The notes beneath the pieces are model-generated. The model was not told where the DNA came from and searched no databases. It saw nothing but the letters and a program-made list of their open reading frames with translations. A DNA stretch of 64,000 bases from Pantoea sp. CCBC3-3-1. Lineage in GTDB: Bacteria; Pseudomonadota; Gammaproteobacteria; Enterobacterales; Enterobacteriaceae. Position numbers and translations under genes: made by a program. Of the stretch, positions 46,422 to 56,571 are shown one piece after another. How positions within the stretch are numbered: the first letter of the stretch is position 1; every line of letters begins with the position of its first letter. Location: positions 2,604,001 through 2,668,000 of the forward strand of contig NZ_CP034363.1 of assembly GCF_007981265.1 (NCBI RefSeq), given 5' to 3'.

Positions 46422-48332
46422 TTACTGCGCTGACGGCGGCTTGAGAAAATCCACAGCCTGCTGGATATCACGCGTGCGCGGCGTCGGTGGCAGGCTGTTA
46501 AGAAAGACCGCGCCATAAGGCCGCATCACCAGACGATTATCGCAGATCACCAGCACCCCCCGATCGTCGACATCGCGGATTAAGCGGCCTACACCCTGCT
46601 TTAAGGTAATCACCGCATCGGGCAGTTGAACGTCCGCAAAGGGATCGCCGCCGCGCAGCTTGCAGTCTTCCATCCGCGCTTTTAACAACGGATCGTCGGG
46701 TGAGGTAAACGGTAGCTTATCGATGATAACCAGCGAAAGCACATCGCCACGCACATCCACGCCTTCCCAGAAGCTGCTGGTAGCGACCAGCACCGCGTCG
46801 CCTGCGGCAATAAACTGTTTTAGCAACTCACCTTTGCTGGTTTCCCCTTGCAGCAATACGGGCAGCGTCAGCATGGCGCGAAACTGTTCGGCCAGATCGC
46901 GCATCATTTTATGCGAGGTGCACAAAAAGAAGCAGCGGCCGTTATTGGCTTTAATCAGCGGCAGCAGCATCTGCGCCATCTGCCGGGCGCTGCCGGGCTG
47001 ATTCGGCGACGGAATGTTACGCGGCACGCAAAGCAGCGCCTGGCTGGCATAATCAAACGGGCTGTCGAGGATCAGCGTTTTAGCATTTGCGACGCCAAGC
47101 CGTTCAACAAAGTGGGTCATCTGCTCATTTACCGCAAGCGTTGCGGAAGTGAAGATCCAGCTGGCTGGTCGCTCGTCCATCACTTCACGGAAGCGATCCG
47201 AGACCGACAGCGGCGTCAGCGCCAGCACGAAGTGCCGTGAGTTGCATTCGTACCAATAGCTGAAACCCGGCTGGGAGACATCCTTCAGCCGCTTTAACCG
47301 GCCACGATAGAGCGCCGCCCGCTCAAAAGCCGCATCGAGTAAAGCGGAACGCCCCAACGACAGCTTCGCCACGTCGTAACACAGCTCCAGCGCATCGTCC
47401 AGCAACAGCAGCGCACGCTGAATAGTGGGATTGTTTAACACATCGCGCAAATTGCCCCGGAAACCCGGATCGCCCAACGCCAGCCGAAAATCCTGCGCGC
47501 TCTGTGCAAGGCGATCGGCAGACTTTTGCAGCTGCTGCGCATCACGGATCTCAGTGCGGTAAGCAATAGTAATATCTTTCGCAAGATCGATAAGCTGCTT
47601 GCTGGAAAGCTGCTGGCCGAAATACTGGCTGGCAATATCCGGCACCTGATGTGCTTCATCGAAGATCATCACGTCAGCCTGCGGGATCAGTTCAGCAAAA
47701 CCGCTCTCTTTAACCACCATATCGGCCAGAAAAAGGTGATGATTCACCACCACCACATCGGCATCCATCGCTTTGCGGCGCGCCTTGACCACAAAGCAGT
47801 CCTGATACAGCGGGCAGTCGCTTCCCAAACAGTTATCGTTGGTGCTGGTCACCAGCGGCCAGACGGCGCTGTCTTCCGCTACGCCGCCACAGGTGCTGAT
47901 ATCACCATCCACCGTCTCGCTGGACCAGCCGCGCAGATGCACCAGATCGCTCATAGCCTGCGCAGCCAGCTCGCCGCCCGCCATTGACTGCTGCTCCAGC
48001 CGTTCAAGGCACAAATAGTTGGAGCGCCCCTTCAGCAAGGCCAGCATGCCTTTGAATTTTAGCGCACGGGCAACGGTAGGCAGATCGCGACTGTAGAGCT
48101 GATCCTGAAGCGCTTTAGAGCCGGTGGATATGATCACTTTTTTGCCGGATCGTAGCGCAGGAGCAAGATAGGCGTAGGTTTTACCGGTGCCGGTGCCGGC
48201 TTCGACGACCAGCTCGCGCTTATCATCGATGGCTTTGCTGACCGCATCGGCCATCAGGCGCTGAGGCTCACGTGGTTTAAAACCTGGAATAGCCAGCGCC
48301 AGTGCGCCATCAGCTGCAAAATCGTTTACCAC
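46422..48332 (-). CDS. yoaA: DinG-family XPD-like helicase YoaA
   Basis: Superfamily 2 5'-3' helicase; in E. coli it works with HolC at damaged replication forks. 636 aa, the E. coli length. Walker A VEAGTGTGKT near residue 45, four cysteines of the Fe-S cluster around 111-190 (YLCLERL, STCGGVAED, CLGSDCPLYQDC), DEAH box DEAHQ, and motif VI GVGRLIRD..DRG near the end. Head-to-tail with tsaB as in E. coli. Confidence 0.95.
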   Translation of the reverse strand: MVNDFAADGALALAIPGFKPREPQRLMADAVSKAIDDKRELVVEAGTGTGKTYAYLAPALRSGKKVIISTGSKALQDQLYSRDLPTVARALKFKGMLALLKGRSNYLCLERLEQQSMAGGELAAQAMSDLVHLRGWSSETVDGDISTCGGVAEDSAVWPLVTSTNDNCLGSDCPLYQDCFVVKARRKAMDADVVVVNHHLFLADMVVKESGFAELIPQADVMIFDEAHQVPDIASQYFGQQLSSKQLIDLAKDITIAYRTEIRDAQQLQKSADRLAQSAQDFRLALGDPGFRGNLRDVLNNPTIQRALLLLDDALELCYDVAKLSLGRSALLDAAFERAALYRGRLKRLKDVSQPGFSYWYECNSRHFVLALTPLSVSDRFREVMDERPASWIFTSATLAVNEQMTHFVERLGVANAKTLILDSPFDYASQALLCVPRNIPSPNQPGSARQMAQMLLPLIKANNGRCFFLCTSHKMMRDLAEQFRAMLTLPVLLQGETSKGELLKQFIAAGDAVLVATSSFWEGVDVRGDVLSLVIIDKLPFTSPDDPLLKARMEDCKLRGGDPFADVQLPDAVITLKQGVGRLIRDVDDRGVLVICDNRLVMRPYGAVFLNSLPPTPRTRDIQQAVDFLKPPSAQ

Positions 48333-48439
48333 ATATCCTCACTACCGATGAAAAAACACTGTGATTATGTCAGTATCAAGCCGCGTATGTAAAATGCTAA
48401 GAAGCCGCAGTTGCGGCGAGACTAACGGTTAAAACTGGC

Positions 48440-48736
48440 TCAGGTTTTACTCACCGCGTAGCTGAAAACCTTTCCTTTATTAAGCTGTACGGTCAGCGTT
48501 TTCCCTTCGGTAGTGCTCATTGTTCTGGCCTGACTGTAAGACCACATCATCAGCGTATGCCCTTCCGGATAAGGCGTTTCACTGGTGGGCTGCCCGAACA
48601 ACGCTATCAGCTGCTGTCGGGTTGTCACGCCGTTATGGATTTTTGTCAGGGCGCTCTCGTCAAAGTTTTTTCCAGAAGAGGCGGCACAGCCCGATAAAAT
48701 AAACAGGGCACACAAGGTTAACAGTCGTTTTTTCAT
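48440..48736 (-). CDS. BamE/SmpA-like small lipoprotein
   Basis: 98-aa predicted lipoprotein. Lipobox ILSGC (Cys17). The body IHNGVTTRQQLIALFGQPTSE...HTLMMWSYSQA has the SmpA/OmlA-like pattern (G.T...V...FG.P). GGAG lies 6 bases before ATG 48736. Not the true bamE, which is elsewhere; role unknown. Confidence 0.8.
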   Translation of the reverse strand: MKKRLLTLCALFILSGCAASSGKNFDESALTKIHNGVTTRQQLIALFGQPTSETPYPEGHTLMMWSYSQARTMSTTEGKTLTVQLNKGKVFSYAVSKT

Positions 48737-48787
48737 GTCGTCTCCGGATAATCCCTGAGGGTTCAGCTCGCGCCACATCCGACGCCT

Positions 48788-49207
48788 TCACAGTAATTCC
48801 AGCTGCCCGCTTTTAGGTTTAGGTTTGGGCCTGACTTTTTTTGCTGGCGCAGGGCGTTTCATCTCCTGACGAAGCCAGTGCAGGATCACCTCAACGGCCC
48901 AGGCCTGCTGTTCAGGCGTCATAGCCGTGTGCTGAGGGATACCGTGCCACTGACTTAAACAGCCACGACAGCAGGTGGCGGTAGCATGTTGAGCAATAAA
49001 AACGGGGTGCCCGCGCATTGGCGTCTGTTTGCCGTCATTAGCCGGGTCCGCAGGCGCCAGCCTTTCACGAATAAAATCTGCTGCATGCTGCTTTACACAC
49101 GCCTCACCCTTCTCTTCGCAATAATGATATTCCGTGTAGCCCAGATGAAACTTCTGGCGGAAAGACGAGCGTGATAAGCGCAAAAAAAGGGCGTGTATAG
49201 CAGTCAT
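48788..49207 (-). CDS. DUF4186 family protein
   Basis: 139-aa protein. FRQKFHLG....YIEEKG-like region, VKQHAADFIRERLAPADPANDGKQTPMRGHPVFIAQHATATCCRGCL.KWHGIP is the DUF4186 signature, with conserved His and Cys residues suggesting metal binding. Basic C-terminal tail with PKPKPK repeats. Function unknown. Confidence 0.85.
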   Translation of the reverse strand: MTAIHALFLRLSRSSFRQKFHLGYTEYHYCEEKGEACVKQHAADFIRERLAPADPANDGKQTPMRGHPVFIAQHATATCCRGCLSQWHGIPQHTAMTPEQQAWAVEVILHWLRQEMKRPAPAKKVRPKPKPKSGQLELL

Positions 49208-49338
49208 AGGCGTCCGGTATCGCAGGGTTTCAGGCGCATTATAACATTTGCCGTTCGGTCAGTACCTTTGAGATGACAATCCGCTGTGAATTATGTCAGG
49301 CTGTCCGCCTTTTCGTTGCACTTTAAAAAGGAACACTG

Positions 49339-49683
49339 ATGACTATTGAACGTCTTGATCCCGAACACCGCATGTCCGAAGCGGTTGTTCATAACGACAC
49401 TATTTATTACACCAGCGTGCCCGAGAATCTGGATGACGATGCCGAAGCGCAAACGGCCAACGCGCTGGCGGTGATCGATCGCATTTTAATCCGCCTGGGA
49501 TCGGATAAAAGCCGCATCCTGGATGCCACTATTTTCCTCGTGCATAAAGAAGATTTTGCCGCCATGAACCGCGCTTGGGATGCCTGGGTTTCACCAGGAA
49601 ATGCCCCGGTGCGCTGCACGGTACAGGCAGGCCTGATGAATCCTCAATATCGGGTCGAAATTAAAATCGTCGCCGCGAAGTAA
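49339..49683 (+). CDS. yoaB: RidA family protein YoaB
   Basis: 114-aa member of the RidA/YER057c/UK114 superfamily (enamine/imine deaminases). RMSEAVVHNDTIYYTSVPE, DKSRILDATIFL and APVRCTVQAGL with the conserved Arg match E. coli YoaB. Divergent from the DUF4186 gene; ribosome binding site AAGGAAC. Confidence 0.93.
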   Translation: MTIERLDPEHRMSEAVVHNDTIYYTSVPENLDDDAEAQTANALAVIDRILIRLGSDKSRILDATIFLVHKEDFAAMNRAWDAWVSPGNAPVRCTVQAGLMNPQYRVEIKIVAAK

Positions 49684-49696
49684 ACTTATGGGCGCT

Positions 49697-50731
49697 TTAG
49701 CGGCCTGACGCGAAAAGCGCCTGCCTGCCTTCGGCGGAGGGAAATACACAGCTCACCTTATGACCACAGCCCGCCACGATGTGCAACTGATGCGGCCCTG
49801 GGGGCTTTAATATTTCACTGTCATAACGCGCATAATTTATTCCTCTGTCCAGCCGGTAAAATCCCTGAAGCCTCGCCCCGCAGGATTTATCAAGGATGCG
49901 ATAATAGCGCCCTTTTCCTTTACCGCGATCCTCTGCGCCTTCCAGATAAGTGATATTGGCTCTGCGGTAACGTTCGCGCGCCTGAGCTGCCTGAGCTTCC
50001 AGCCCAGAAGGCATATTTTCCAGGCCATATTTCCACCGAGATGCTTGTGGGCAGAGTGCGGTTGAGCGAACGGCATCAAAATAGAGCCAGCTGCCGGGAT
50101 CGCTGACCACATAGCGCATTTGCAGCCCCTGCGGCGGCTTCGCAAAACCAATGTAATGCTGAACAAATTGCCCGCCAGCGGAAAAACCGGCTATCGTCAC
50201 CTGCTGTAAATCTGGCCACTTCTGTTTGAGATGGATGAGCAGTTGATCCAGCACCTGAAAAGACCCGATATTTTTTGCCTGATCCAGCCCGCCATCCAGC
50301 CATGACTGGCAGTCCCACAGTGCATCACCTGGTGCAGGCGCAGGCAGCCCTGTCGACGAACAACGACCGTTGAGCCGCGCTGGAAGCGGGAAAAAAGGGG
50401 CGATAACCGGCACGGAATCTGACGCAGGGACGCTTTTGGCCGCCTGCAACGCAGCGCTTAGCGTATTAAGCGCATCATGCGGATAACCGTGAATCACCAC
50501 CAATTCTGAAGTGACAATGTCACCTTTTTGGGCGGGTTTTATGAAGTAGTGGCTGTTTCCTGCATGCCTGGCTAACGCGAAGGTTTGCTGACTCACGCCC
50601 GCGGGATACGCCAGCAAGCGCTTCTGTTGCGCCGCGATGGGGAAAGAACTGAGAAACCAGCAACACGCCACCAAGAAAAGGCGCACCGGGAATGAGATCG
50701 TCACCGAGCCTTGCCGCCGCGCCTTATTCAT
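49697..50731 (-). CDS. Secreted alpha/beta-hydrolase-like protein
   Basis: 344 aa. Signal peptide (VRLFLVACCWFLSSFPIAA, cleavage near residue 34). HGYPHDALNTL, the nucleophile elbow GFSAGG (about residue 195) and a late GCGHKV with a plausible catalytic His indicate an alpha/beta hydrolase. Six or more cysteines suggest disulfides. Starts two bases after the yoaH stop, so co-transcribed with yoaH. It stands where E. coli has yoaC, which is missing. Substrate unknown. Confidence 0.78.
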   Translation of the reverse strand: MNKARRQGSVTISFPVRLFLVACCWFLSSFPIAAQQKRLLAYPAGVSQQTFALARHAGNSHYFIKPAQKGDIVTSELVVIHGYPHDALNTLSAALQAAKSVPASDSVPVIAPFFPLPARLNGRCSSTGLPAPAPGDALWDCQSWLDGGLDQAKNIGSFQVLDQLLIHLKQKWPDLQQVTIAGFSAGGQFVQHYIGFAKPPQGLQMRYVVSDPGSWLYFDAVRSTALCPQASRWKYGLENMPSGLEAQAAQARERYRRANITYLEGAEDRGKGKGRYYRILDKSCGARLQGFYRLDRGINYARYDSEILKPPGPHQLHIVAGCGHKVSCVFPSAEGRQALFASGR

Positions 50732-50733
50732 CG

Positions 50734-50964
50734 TTATTCGTCTTCGTCTTCTTCTTCGTCTTGTTGATATTCTTCGTTTTCGTCGTCGTCTTCTTCATCC
50801 TCAAAGCGCGCGGCGACCATATCGCCGGTATGCGTTTCACGGATTTCCGCCGCCACCAGCTGGATCGCCTGGCCGCTGCTCATTCCTTCCGACATCAGCT
50901 GTTGAATACGTTCAACTGCCTGTTCCTGTTGCTCGCGCGAGAGCGCTGGTAAACCTGTAATCAT
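50734..50964 (-). CDS. yoaH: YoaH family protein (UPF0181)
   Basis: 76-aa protein. The first 55 residues match E. coli YoaH ([35 protein letters not shown]). The C-terminus is a 20-residue run of Asp and Glu encoded by a TTC/GTC-rich stretch on the plus strand, longer than in E. coli (59 aa). Function unknown. Divergent from pabB. Confidence 0.9.
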   Translation of the reverse strand: MITGLPALSREQQEQAVERIQQLMSEGMSSGQAIQLVAAEIRETHTGDMVAARFEDEEDDDENEEYQQDEEEDEDE

Positions 50965-51073
50965 ATCTACTCCTGAACGGGTCGCGAAGATTATTCCACG
51001 CGTAACAAACAGATGCCAGAGGGGGAAAAATATGTCAGGCTTAGGGCCTGTTATTGTCCAATCTGTTTAAATC

Positions 51074-52438
51074 ATGCCACCTGTTTATTATCCGCTTGAG
51101 TATACGCCAGAAAGCCTCGGGGATCTGTTTGCTTGTGTTTCTGACCAGCCCTGGGCGATGTTGCTGCATTCCGGTTTTGCCGAACACAGCGATAACCGTT
51201 TCGATATTATGGTGGCGGAACCGCTCACCACGCTAACCACTCGCGGTAAAACGACCCGTATTGCACATAATAACATCGTTACCGAAAGCGAGGCCGATCC
51301 GCTGTACCTGCTGCACACTGCCCTGCAACAAAGCGGACTGGTGGCAAACGAGCAGGATGATTATCCGTTTCAGGGCGGCGCGTTAGGGCTCTTTGGTTAC
51401 GATCTGGGTCGTCGCTTCGAAACGCTGCCCGAAAAAGCGCAGCAGGATCTCTTTACGCCCGATATGGCAATCGGCATTTATGACTGGGCGCTGATTGCCG
51501 ATCACCATCAGCAGACGCTGACGCTGATTGTGCATGGTGATGCTCAGCAACGCCTGCGCTGGCTCGGTGAATTACGCCAGCCGGCAAGCGAGCCTTTCAG
51601 GCTCACCGGTTCATGGTCTTCGAATATGACGCGTGACGAGTACGGCCAAAAATTTCGTCAGGTTCAGAGCCTGCTGCGCAGCGGCGACTGTTATCAAATC
51701 AATCTCGCCCAGCGTTTTCAGGCTTCCTACTGTGGCAGCGAATGGCAGGCCTTTCGCCAGCTGAACCAGCAGAACCGTGCGCCATTCAGCGCTTTTATAC
51801 GCCTGCCGCACAGCACTATTTTAAGCCTGTCGCCGGAGCGCTTCCTGAAAGTTGCCGGTGGCGCGGTGGAGACTCGTCCGATTAAAGGGACACTTCCGCG
51901 CCTGAGCGATCCTGAAGCAGACCGCCTGCAAGCTAAAAAGCTGGCGCAGTCACCCAAAGATCGGGCAGAAAATGTGATGATCGTGGATCTGTTACGCAAT
52001 GATATTGGCCGGGTTGCCGAGCCGGGTAGCGTGCGCGTACCTGAGCTGTTTGTGGTTGAACCCTTTCCGGCGGTACATCATTTGGTGAGCACCGTTACCG
52101 CCCGGCTGAAAAACTCGCTCAGCTGCTGTGATCTGCTGCGTGCCTGCTTCCCCGGCGGCTCGATCACGGGTGCGCCGAAAGTGCGGGCAATGGAGATTAT
52201 TGATGAACTTGAGCCTCATCGTCGTAACGCGTGGTGCGGCAGCATTGGCTATCTCAGCGCCTGCGGCAAAATGGATACCAGCATTACTATTCGTACGCTG
52301 ACGGCAGAACAGGGCCAGCTGTTTTGCACCGCGGGTGGTGGCATTGTGGCGGACAGTGATGAACAGGGCGAATATCAGGAAACGTTCGATAAGGTAAACC
52401 GTATCCTTCCCTGCCTGGAATCCGCCGATGACCAATAA
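51074..52438 (+). CDS. pabB: Aminodeoxychorismate synthase component I
   Basis: With PabA converts chorismate and glutamine to 4-amino-4-deoxychorismate for folate. 454 aa. SPERFL, the catalytic Lys in RPIKGTLPR (about residue 275), [18 protein letters not shown] and [15 protein letters not shown] are chorismate-binding motifs. The stop overlaps nudL by 11 bases. No strong Shine-Dalgarno sequence is seen before ATG 51074. Confidence 0.96.
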   Translation: MPPVYYPLEYTPESLGDLFACVSDQPWAMLLHSGFAEHSDNRFDIMVAEPLTTLTTRGKTTRIAHNNIVTESEADPLYLLHTALQQSGLVANEQDDYPFQGGALGLFGYDLGRRFETLPEKAQQDLFTPDMAIGIYDWALIADHHQQTLTLIVHGDAQQRLRWLGELRQPASEPFRLTGSWSSNMTRDEYGQKFRQVQSLLRSGDCYQINLAQRFQASYCGSEWQAFRQLNQQNRAPFSAFIRLPHSTILSLSPERFLKVAGGAVETRPIKGTLPRLSDPEADRLQAKKLAQSPKDRAENVMIVDLLRNDIGRVAEPGSVRVPELFVVEPFPAVHHLVSTVTARLKNSLSCCDLLRACFPGGSITGAPKVRAMEIIDELEPHRRNAWCGSIGYLSACGKMDTSITIRTLTAEQGQLFCTAGGGIVADSDEQGEYQETFDKVNRILPCLESADDQ

Positions 52439-53000
52439 CGACTACGGGCTTGATCGGTTCCTCAGCCGTTTTGTTTTACAGCGACCGGACAGCCAGCCAC
52501 AGCCGCTTCCACTCCGTCGGGCAGCAGTATTGGTGCCCATAGTCGATCGTGAACGCCCTACCTTGCTCCTGACCCGACGCGCAGCGACGCTGAGGAAACA
52601 TGCAGGCCAGGTGGCTTTTCCTGGCGGCATGATGGATGAGGAAGACGAATCGCTTATCTTCACCGCGCTGCGTGAAGCGGAAGAGGAAGTGGCCATTCCT
52701 CCCGCCAGCGTGCGTGTTATTGGCACCTTGCCTGCTGTCACCAGCAGCACCGGCTTTCAGGTGACGCCTGTGGTGGGTATTGTTCCGGATACCGTACGCT
52801 GGCAGGCCAGCGAGGCCGAGGTTGAATCGGTGTTTGAGATGCCGTTGCAGGAAGCTTTGCGCTTAGGCCGCTACTCCCCGCTGGATATTCACCGCCACGG
52901 GCAATCTCATCGCGTCTGGCTTTCCTGGTTTGATGATTATTTTATCTGGGGAATGACCGCTGGCATCATTCGCCAGCTGAGTTTGCAGGTCGCGGACTGA
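52428..53000 (+). CDS. nudL: Nudix CoA pyrophosphatase NudL
   Basis: Predicted CoA diphosphohydrolase (UPF0035 NUDIX). 190 aa. The NuCoA motif region [21 protein letters not shown] precedes the Nudix box GGMMDEEDE...REAEEEV. Starts within pabB, a translationally coupled arrangement also found in E. coli (yeaB). Confidence 0.93.
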   Translation: MTNNDYGLDRFLSRFVLQRPDSQPQPLPLRRAAVLVPIVDRERPTLLLTRRAATLRKHAGQVAFPGGMMDEEDESLIFTALREAEEEVAIPPASVRVIGTLPAVTSSTGFQVTPVVGIVPDTVRWQASEAEVESVFEMPLQEALRLGRYSPLDIHRHGQSHRVWLSWFDDYFIWGMTAGIIRQLSLQVAD

Positions 53001-53333
53001 CATTTCGCACAAAATAGTGCCATTCTGCGCGTACGCCAGTGAGTTCTGTCACTTTTTGAACGAAATGCGCTATTTAAGTGAGTCAAACCTCTTCACAATC
53101 GCACCGAATCCTTTATATTGCTGCGCGGATTGCACAGAATACTTTCAGCGCGTCAGTAACTATTTTGCCCTACTCAGGATTGGGCATAAGAATAAGCAAG
53201 TTAGCGACCCGACGCGCTTAGCTATAACATTCTTATCCGAACCTGATTAGTTTATTTCATGCGATTATCCATCCCATGAAGATTACCATTATCTAAAATT
53301 TATAACGATTGTCTGCGGACCAGGGAGCAGAGT
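53001..53333 (+). other. Leader region of sdaA
   Basis: 333 bp without a gene. It is AT-rich near sdaA. In E. coli sdaA is under Lrp control, which recognises loosely defined AT-rich DNA, so no site can be called from sequence alone. Confidence 0.35.
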
Positions 53334-54698
53334 GTGATTAGCGTTTTCGACATGTTCAAAATCGGTATTGGCCCGTCCAGTTCCCATACGGTAGGTCCGA
53401 TGAAAGCGGGCAAACAATTTATTGATGAGCTGGAAAACCAGGGCAAGCTTACGGATATTACCCGTATCGCCGTGGACGTTTATGGCTCTCTCTCCCTGAC
53501 CGGCAAAGGTCACCATACCGATATCGCCATTATTATGGGGCTCTCTGGCGCGTCACCGGAAAGCGTGGATATTGATGCCATTCCCGGTTTTATTCGTGAT
53601 GTGGAAGAGCGTCAGCGTTTGCTGATTGCAAATGGCCGCCACGAGGTCGATTTCCCTCGTGAAGGCGGCATGATTTTCCGTAGCGATAATCTCTCTTTGC
53701 ATGAAAATGGTATGCAGATCCATGCTTTCGCAGGCGAAACGCTGCTGCTGAGCAAAACCTATTATTCGATTGGCGGCGGTTTTATCGTTGACGAAGAACA
53801 TTTTGGCCAGTCAACGCTGAATGAAGTCTCCGTGCCCTACTCGTTCAACTCGGCTAAAGAGCTGCTTGCGCACTGTCACGAAACCGGGATGTCGCTTTCC
53901 GGCGTGATGATGAAAAACGAACTGGCTTTGCACAGCCGTGCGGAAATTGAAAATTACTTTGCGGATGTCTGGCAAAGCATGCGCGACTGTATTGACCGCG
54001 GTCTGAATACCGAAGGCGTTCTGCCTGGGCCGCTGCGTGTGCCGCGTCGTGCTTCGGCGCTCCGTCGCCTGCTGGTTTCTTCCGACAAACTTTCCAGCGA
54101 TCCGATGAATGTGATTGACTGGGTCAACATGTTTGCGCTGGCTGTTAATGAAGAGAATGCCGCGGGCGGGCGTGTGGTGACAGCGCCAACCAATGGTGCC
54201 TGCGGGATTGTCCCTGCTGTGCTGGCCTATTACGATCATTTTATCGCCTCCGTCAGCCCGGATATTTTTATTCGCTATTTCCTCGCCGCCGGCGCGGTGG
54301 GCATTTTATATAAAATGAATGCGTCAATTTCCGGTGCCGAAGTTGGCTGTCAGGGCGAAGTCGGCGTGGCCTGCTCAATGGCTGCGGCTGGCCTGGCCGA
54401 GCTGCTGGGCGCCAGCCCGGAGCAGGTTTGTGTGGCAGCAGAAATCGGTATGGAACACAATCTGGGGCTGACCTGCGATCCGGTTGCCGGTCAGGTTCAG
54501 GTTCCCTGCATCGAGCGTAACGCTATCGCCTCGGTCAAAGCGATTAACTCGGCGCGTATGGCAATGCGCCGTACCAGTGAAGCCCGCGTTTCGCTGGATA
54601 AGGTTATCGAAACCATGTATGAGACCGGTAAAGATATGAACGCTAAATACCGCGAAACCTCCCGTGGCGGCCTCGCGATTAAAGTTCAGTGTGATTAA
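53334..54698 (+). CDS. sdaA: L-serine dehydratase 1 (Fe-S)
   Basis: Deaminates L-serine to pyruvate with an oxygen-sensitive [4Fe-4S] cluster. 454 aa. N-terminal domain [26 protein letters not shown], and C-terminal catalytic domain with cluster-ligand cysteines in [22 protein letters not shown] and VPCIERN. The GTG start at 53334 is the same as in E. coli sdaA. A terminator follows. Confidence 0.97.
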   Translation: MISVFDMFKIGIGPSSSHTVGPMKAGKQFIDELENQGKLTDITRIAVDVYGSLSLTGKGHHTDIAIIMGLSGASPESVDIDAIPGFIRDVEERQRLLIANGRHEVDFPREGGMIFRSDNLSLHENGMQIHAFAGETLLLSKTYYSIGGGFIVDEEHFGQSTLNEVSVPYSFNSAKELLAHCHETGMSLSGVMMKNELALHSRAEIENYFADVWQSMRDCIDRGLNTEGVLPGPLRVPRRASALRRLLVSSDKLSSDPMNVIDWVNMFALAVNEENAAGGRVVTAPTNGACGIVPAVLAYYDHFIASVSPDIFIRYFLAAGAVGILYKMNASISGAEVGCQGEVGVACSMAAAGLAELLGASPEQVCVAAEIGMEHNLGLTCDPVAGQVQVPCIERNAIASVKAINSARMAMRRTSEARVSLDKVIETMYETGKDMNAKYRETSRGGLAIKVQCD

Positions 54699-54705
54699 TT
54701 AAACG

Positions 54706-54736
54706 AGCTGGCGCTTTTATAAGTGCCAGCTTTTTT
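54706..54736 (+). terminator. sdaA terminator
   Basis: 11-bp stem (AGCTGGCGCTT with AAGTGCCAGCT, one G-U pair), four-base loop, then six T residues. Confidence 0.9.
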
Positions 54737-54949
54737 ATAACGTTATCTCTTCCCGCCTTTTCAACATGCCCTTTTTCACCCGTTTTTCCTCTGGTCACCC
54801 ATCGCCCCTTTTCCTGAAAGCTCGCCGCGTTAAGTCGCTGTTTTAATTAATGCCGCTTTTCCGTTTTGTCAGACTAAACTTACCGTTGTGATTGCCGATA
54901 ACCGATATTTGAATTCTGTGCTCGCGTTTCGCTTAAAGGATGGTTACTG

Positions 54950-56530
54950 ATGCAGGTGTCCCAGGAAGCTTCCGGACAATTTCGCCGCAGGCGTTTAGTT
55001 ATTGCTGCAGTGGTGGCCGCGTTGGTGCTCATCCTGACACTGGCCTTTCGTTTTGTGGAAGCGAAAAACCACATTGCGCTGCAATCACGGACGTTTGCCA
55101 GTGAGGCGATCCAACGCTTCGATCGGTTGTTTTCGCCTTTAGACGTGGCCGCCAATAATACGATGGGCCTTGTTGGGCTCCCTTGCGATCAGGTCCGCTT
55201 TCCCTTAGTTGAAAAGCTGGCCTCATTGCAAACCGTCCGCGCTATCGTCCTGGTGCAGGATGATGTGATGTATTGCTCCAGCATTTTTGGCAGCAGCAAT
55301 ATAAATTTCAGCACCGCCTATCCTGAACTGGCGGTCAATAACGAGCGCATGATGCTCAGCACTGATGACCATCTGCTGAAAGGTTCGCCTGTGCTGCTGT
55401 TATGGACGGCGCATGACACAGATAATCGTGCCGGGATCCTGCAAATCATTAATATTGAGATGATGAGCAATTATCTGCTGGAGCCAACGCTGCCGTGGGT
55501 TGAGCGAGCGGTATTTAATGTCGGTGAGCAGAGTCTGGAATATGGCAATCCGATGATTGAAAAAGCGCGGCCTTCAGAAGATGAAGTCAGCTATCAGGAC
55601 GCCTCGTTACGCTACCCGTTCACCATTACGCTGTTTGGACCGGCTCCGGCGCAGCTGGCCTTAATGACGCTGCCTTCACAGCTTCCCCTGGCATTATTGC
55701 TCAGCCTGTTGACGGGCTATATTGTCTGGCTGGCAACAGCGAATCGCATGAGCCTTTCCTGGCAAATCATCTATGCCATCAATGCCCGTGAATTCAGGGT
55801 CTATTGCCAGCCGCTGATTAACGCCCGCACCGGCGGATGTGATGGTATTGAGCTGCTGTTACGCTGGCATAATGCTCGTCAGGGATGGGTTTCACCCGAT
55901 CTGTTTATTCCCCTGGCCGAACGGCACAATTTGATCGCGCCACTGACGCGCTTTGTGCTCAGTGAAGTTGTCCGTCATCTACCCCTTCTGCCAGCCTGCT
56001 CGACCTTTCATATTGCAATCAACGTTGCCTCAAGCCATTTTCATCATCGGGAAATCATCAACGATTTACAGCAGCTTTGGTGGCCTGCCGAGCCTAAACC
56101 ACAGCTCATTGTCGAGCTGACCGAGCGTGATGCCCTGCCCGAGATGGATCAGCGCGTGGTCACGCAACTGCATGATATCGGAGTAAAACTGGCTATTGAT
56201 GACTTCGGCACCGGACACAGCTCGCTCTCTTATCTTAAAACGCTCAGCCCGGACGTCTTAAAGATCGACAAAGTGTTCACAGCCGCTATCGGTACGGATG
56301 CGATTAATGCCACGGTAACGGACATGGTAATTTCACTGGCCCAGCGTCTGAATATCAGCCTGGTTGCGGAAGGCGTGGAAACGGCGGAGCAGGCAGACTA
56401 TTTGCGCGAGAAAGGCGTTGATGTGTTACAGGGGTATTTCTTTGCCCGTCCTATGCCGCTGGAAGATTTCCCGCACTGGCTGGAAGAGCGGCAAAACGCA
56501 AGCCGGGAAACCCCCGCTGAAAACGGATAA
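54950..56530 (+). CDS. pdeD: CSS-EAL cyclic-di-GMP phosphodiesterase (PdeD/YoaD)
   Basis: Inner-membrane c-di-GMP phosphodiesterase. 526 aa. Two membrane helices (about 16-37 and 240-262) bracket a periplasmic CSS domain with the redox-sensing CSS motif (MYCSSIFG, about residue 103). The EAL domain follows (270-515). Its signature is GIELLLRW, so EAL is ELL, but catalytic Glu, DDFGTGHSS and AEGVET are retained, so activity is likely. Same locus as E. coli yoaD. Confidence 0.94.
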   Translation: MQVSQEASGQFRRRRLVIAAVVAALVLILTLAFRFVEAKNHIALQSRTFASEAIQRFDRLFSPLDVAANNTMGLVGLPCDQVRFPLVEKLASLQTVRAIVLVQDDVMYCSSIFGSSNINFSTAYPELAVNNERMMLSTDDHLLKGSPVLLLWTAHDTDNRAGILQIINIEMMSNYLLEPTLPWVERAVFNVGEQSLEYGNPMIEKARPSEDEVSYQDASLRYPFTITLFGPAPAQLALMTLPSQLPLALLLSLLTGYIVWLATANRMSLSWQIIYAINAREFRVYCQPLINARTGGCDGIELLLRWHNARQGWVSPDLFIPLAERHNLIAPLTRFVLSEVVRHLPLLPACSTFHIAINVASSHFHHREIINDLQQLWWPAEPKPQLIVELTERDALPEMDQRVVTQLHDIGVKLAIDDFGTGHSSLSYLKTLSPDVLKIDKVFTAAIGTDAINATVTDMVISLAQRLNISLVAEGVETAEQADYLREKGVDVLQGYFFARPMPLEDFPHWLEERQNASRETPAENG

Positions 56531-56564
56531 ACCTGGCAGGGTAAGTGTGTACCCAGCCAGGTTT
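56529..56564. terminator. Bidirectional hairpin between pdeD and yoaE
   Basis: 9-bp outer stem AAACCTGGC/GCCAGGTTT continuing after one mismatch into GGGT/ACCC, 8-base loop, between convergent stops. Confidence 0.7.
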
Positions 56565-56571
56565 CAGCGCA

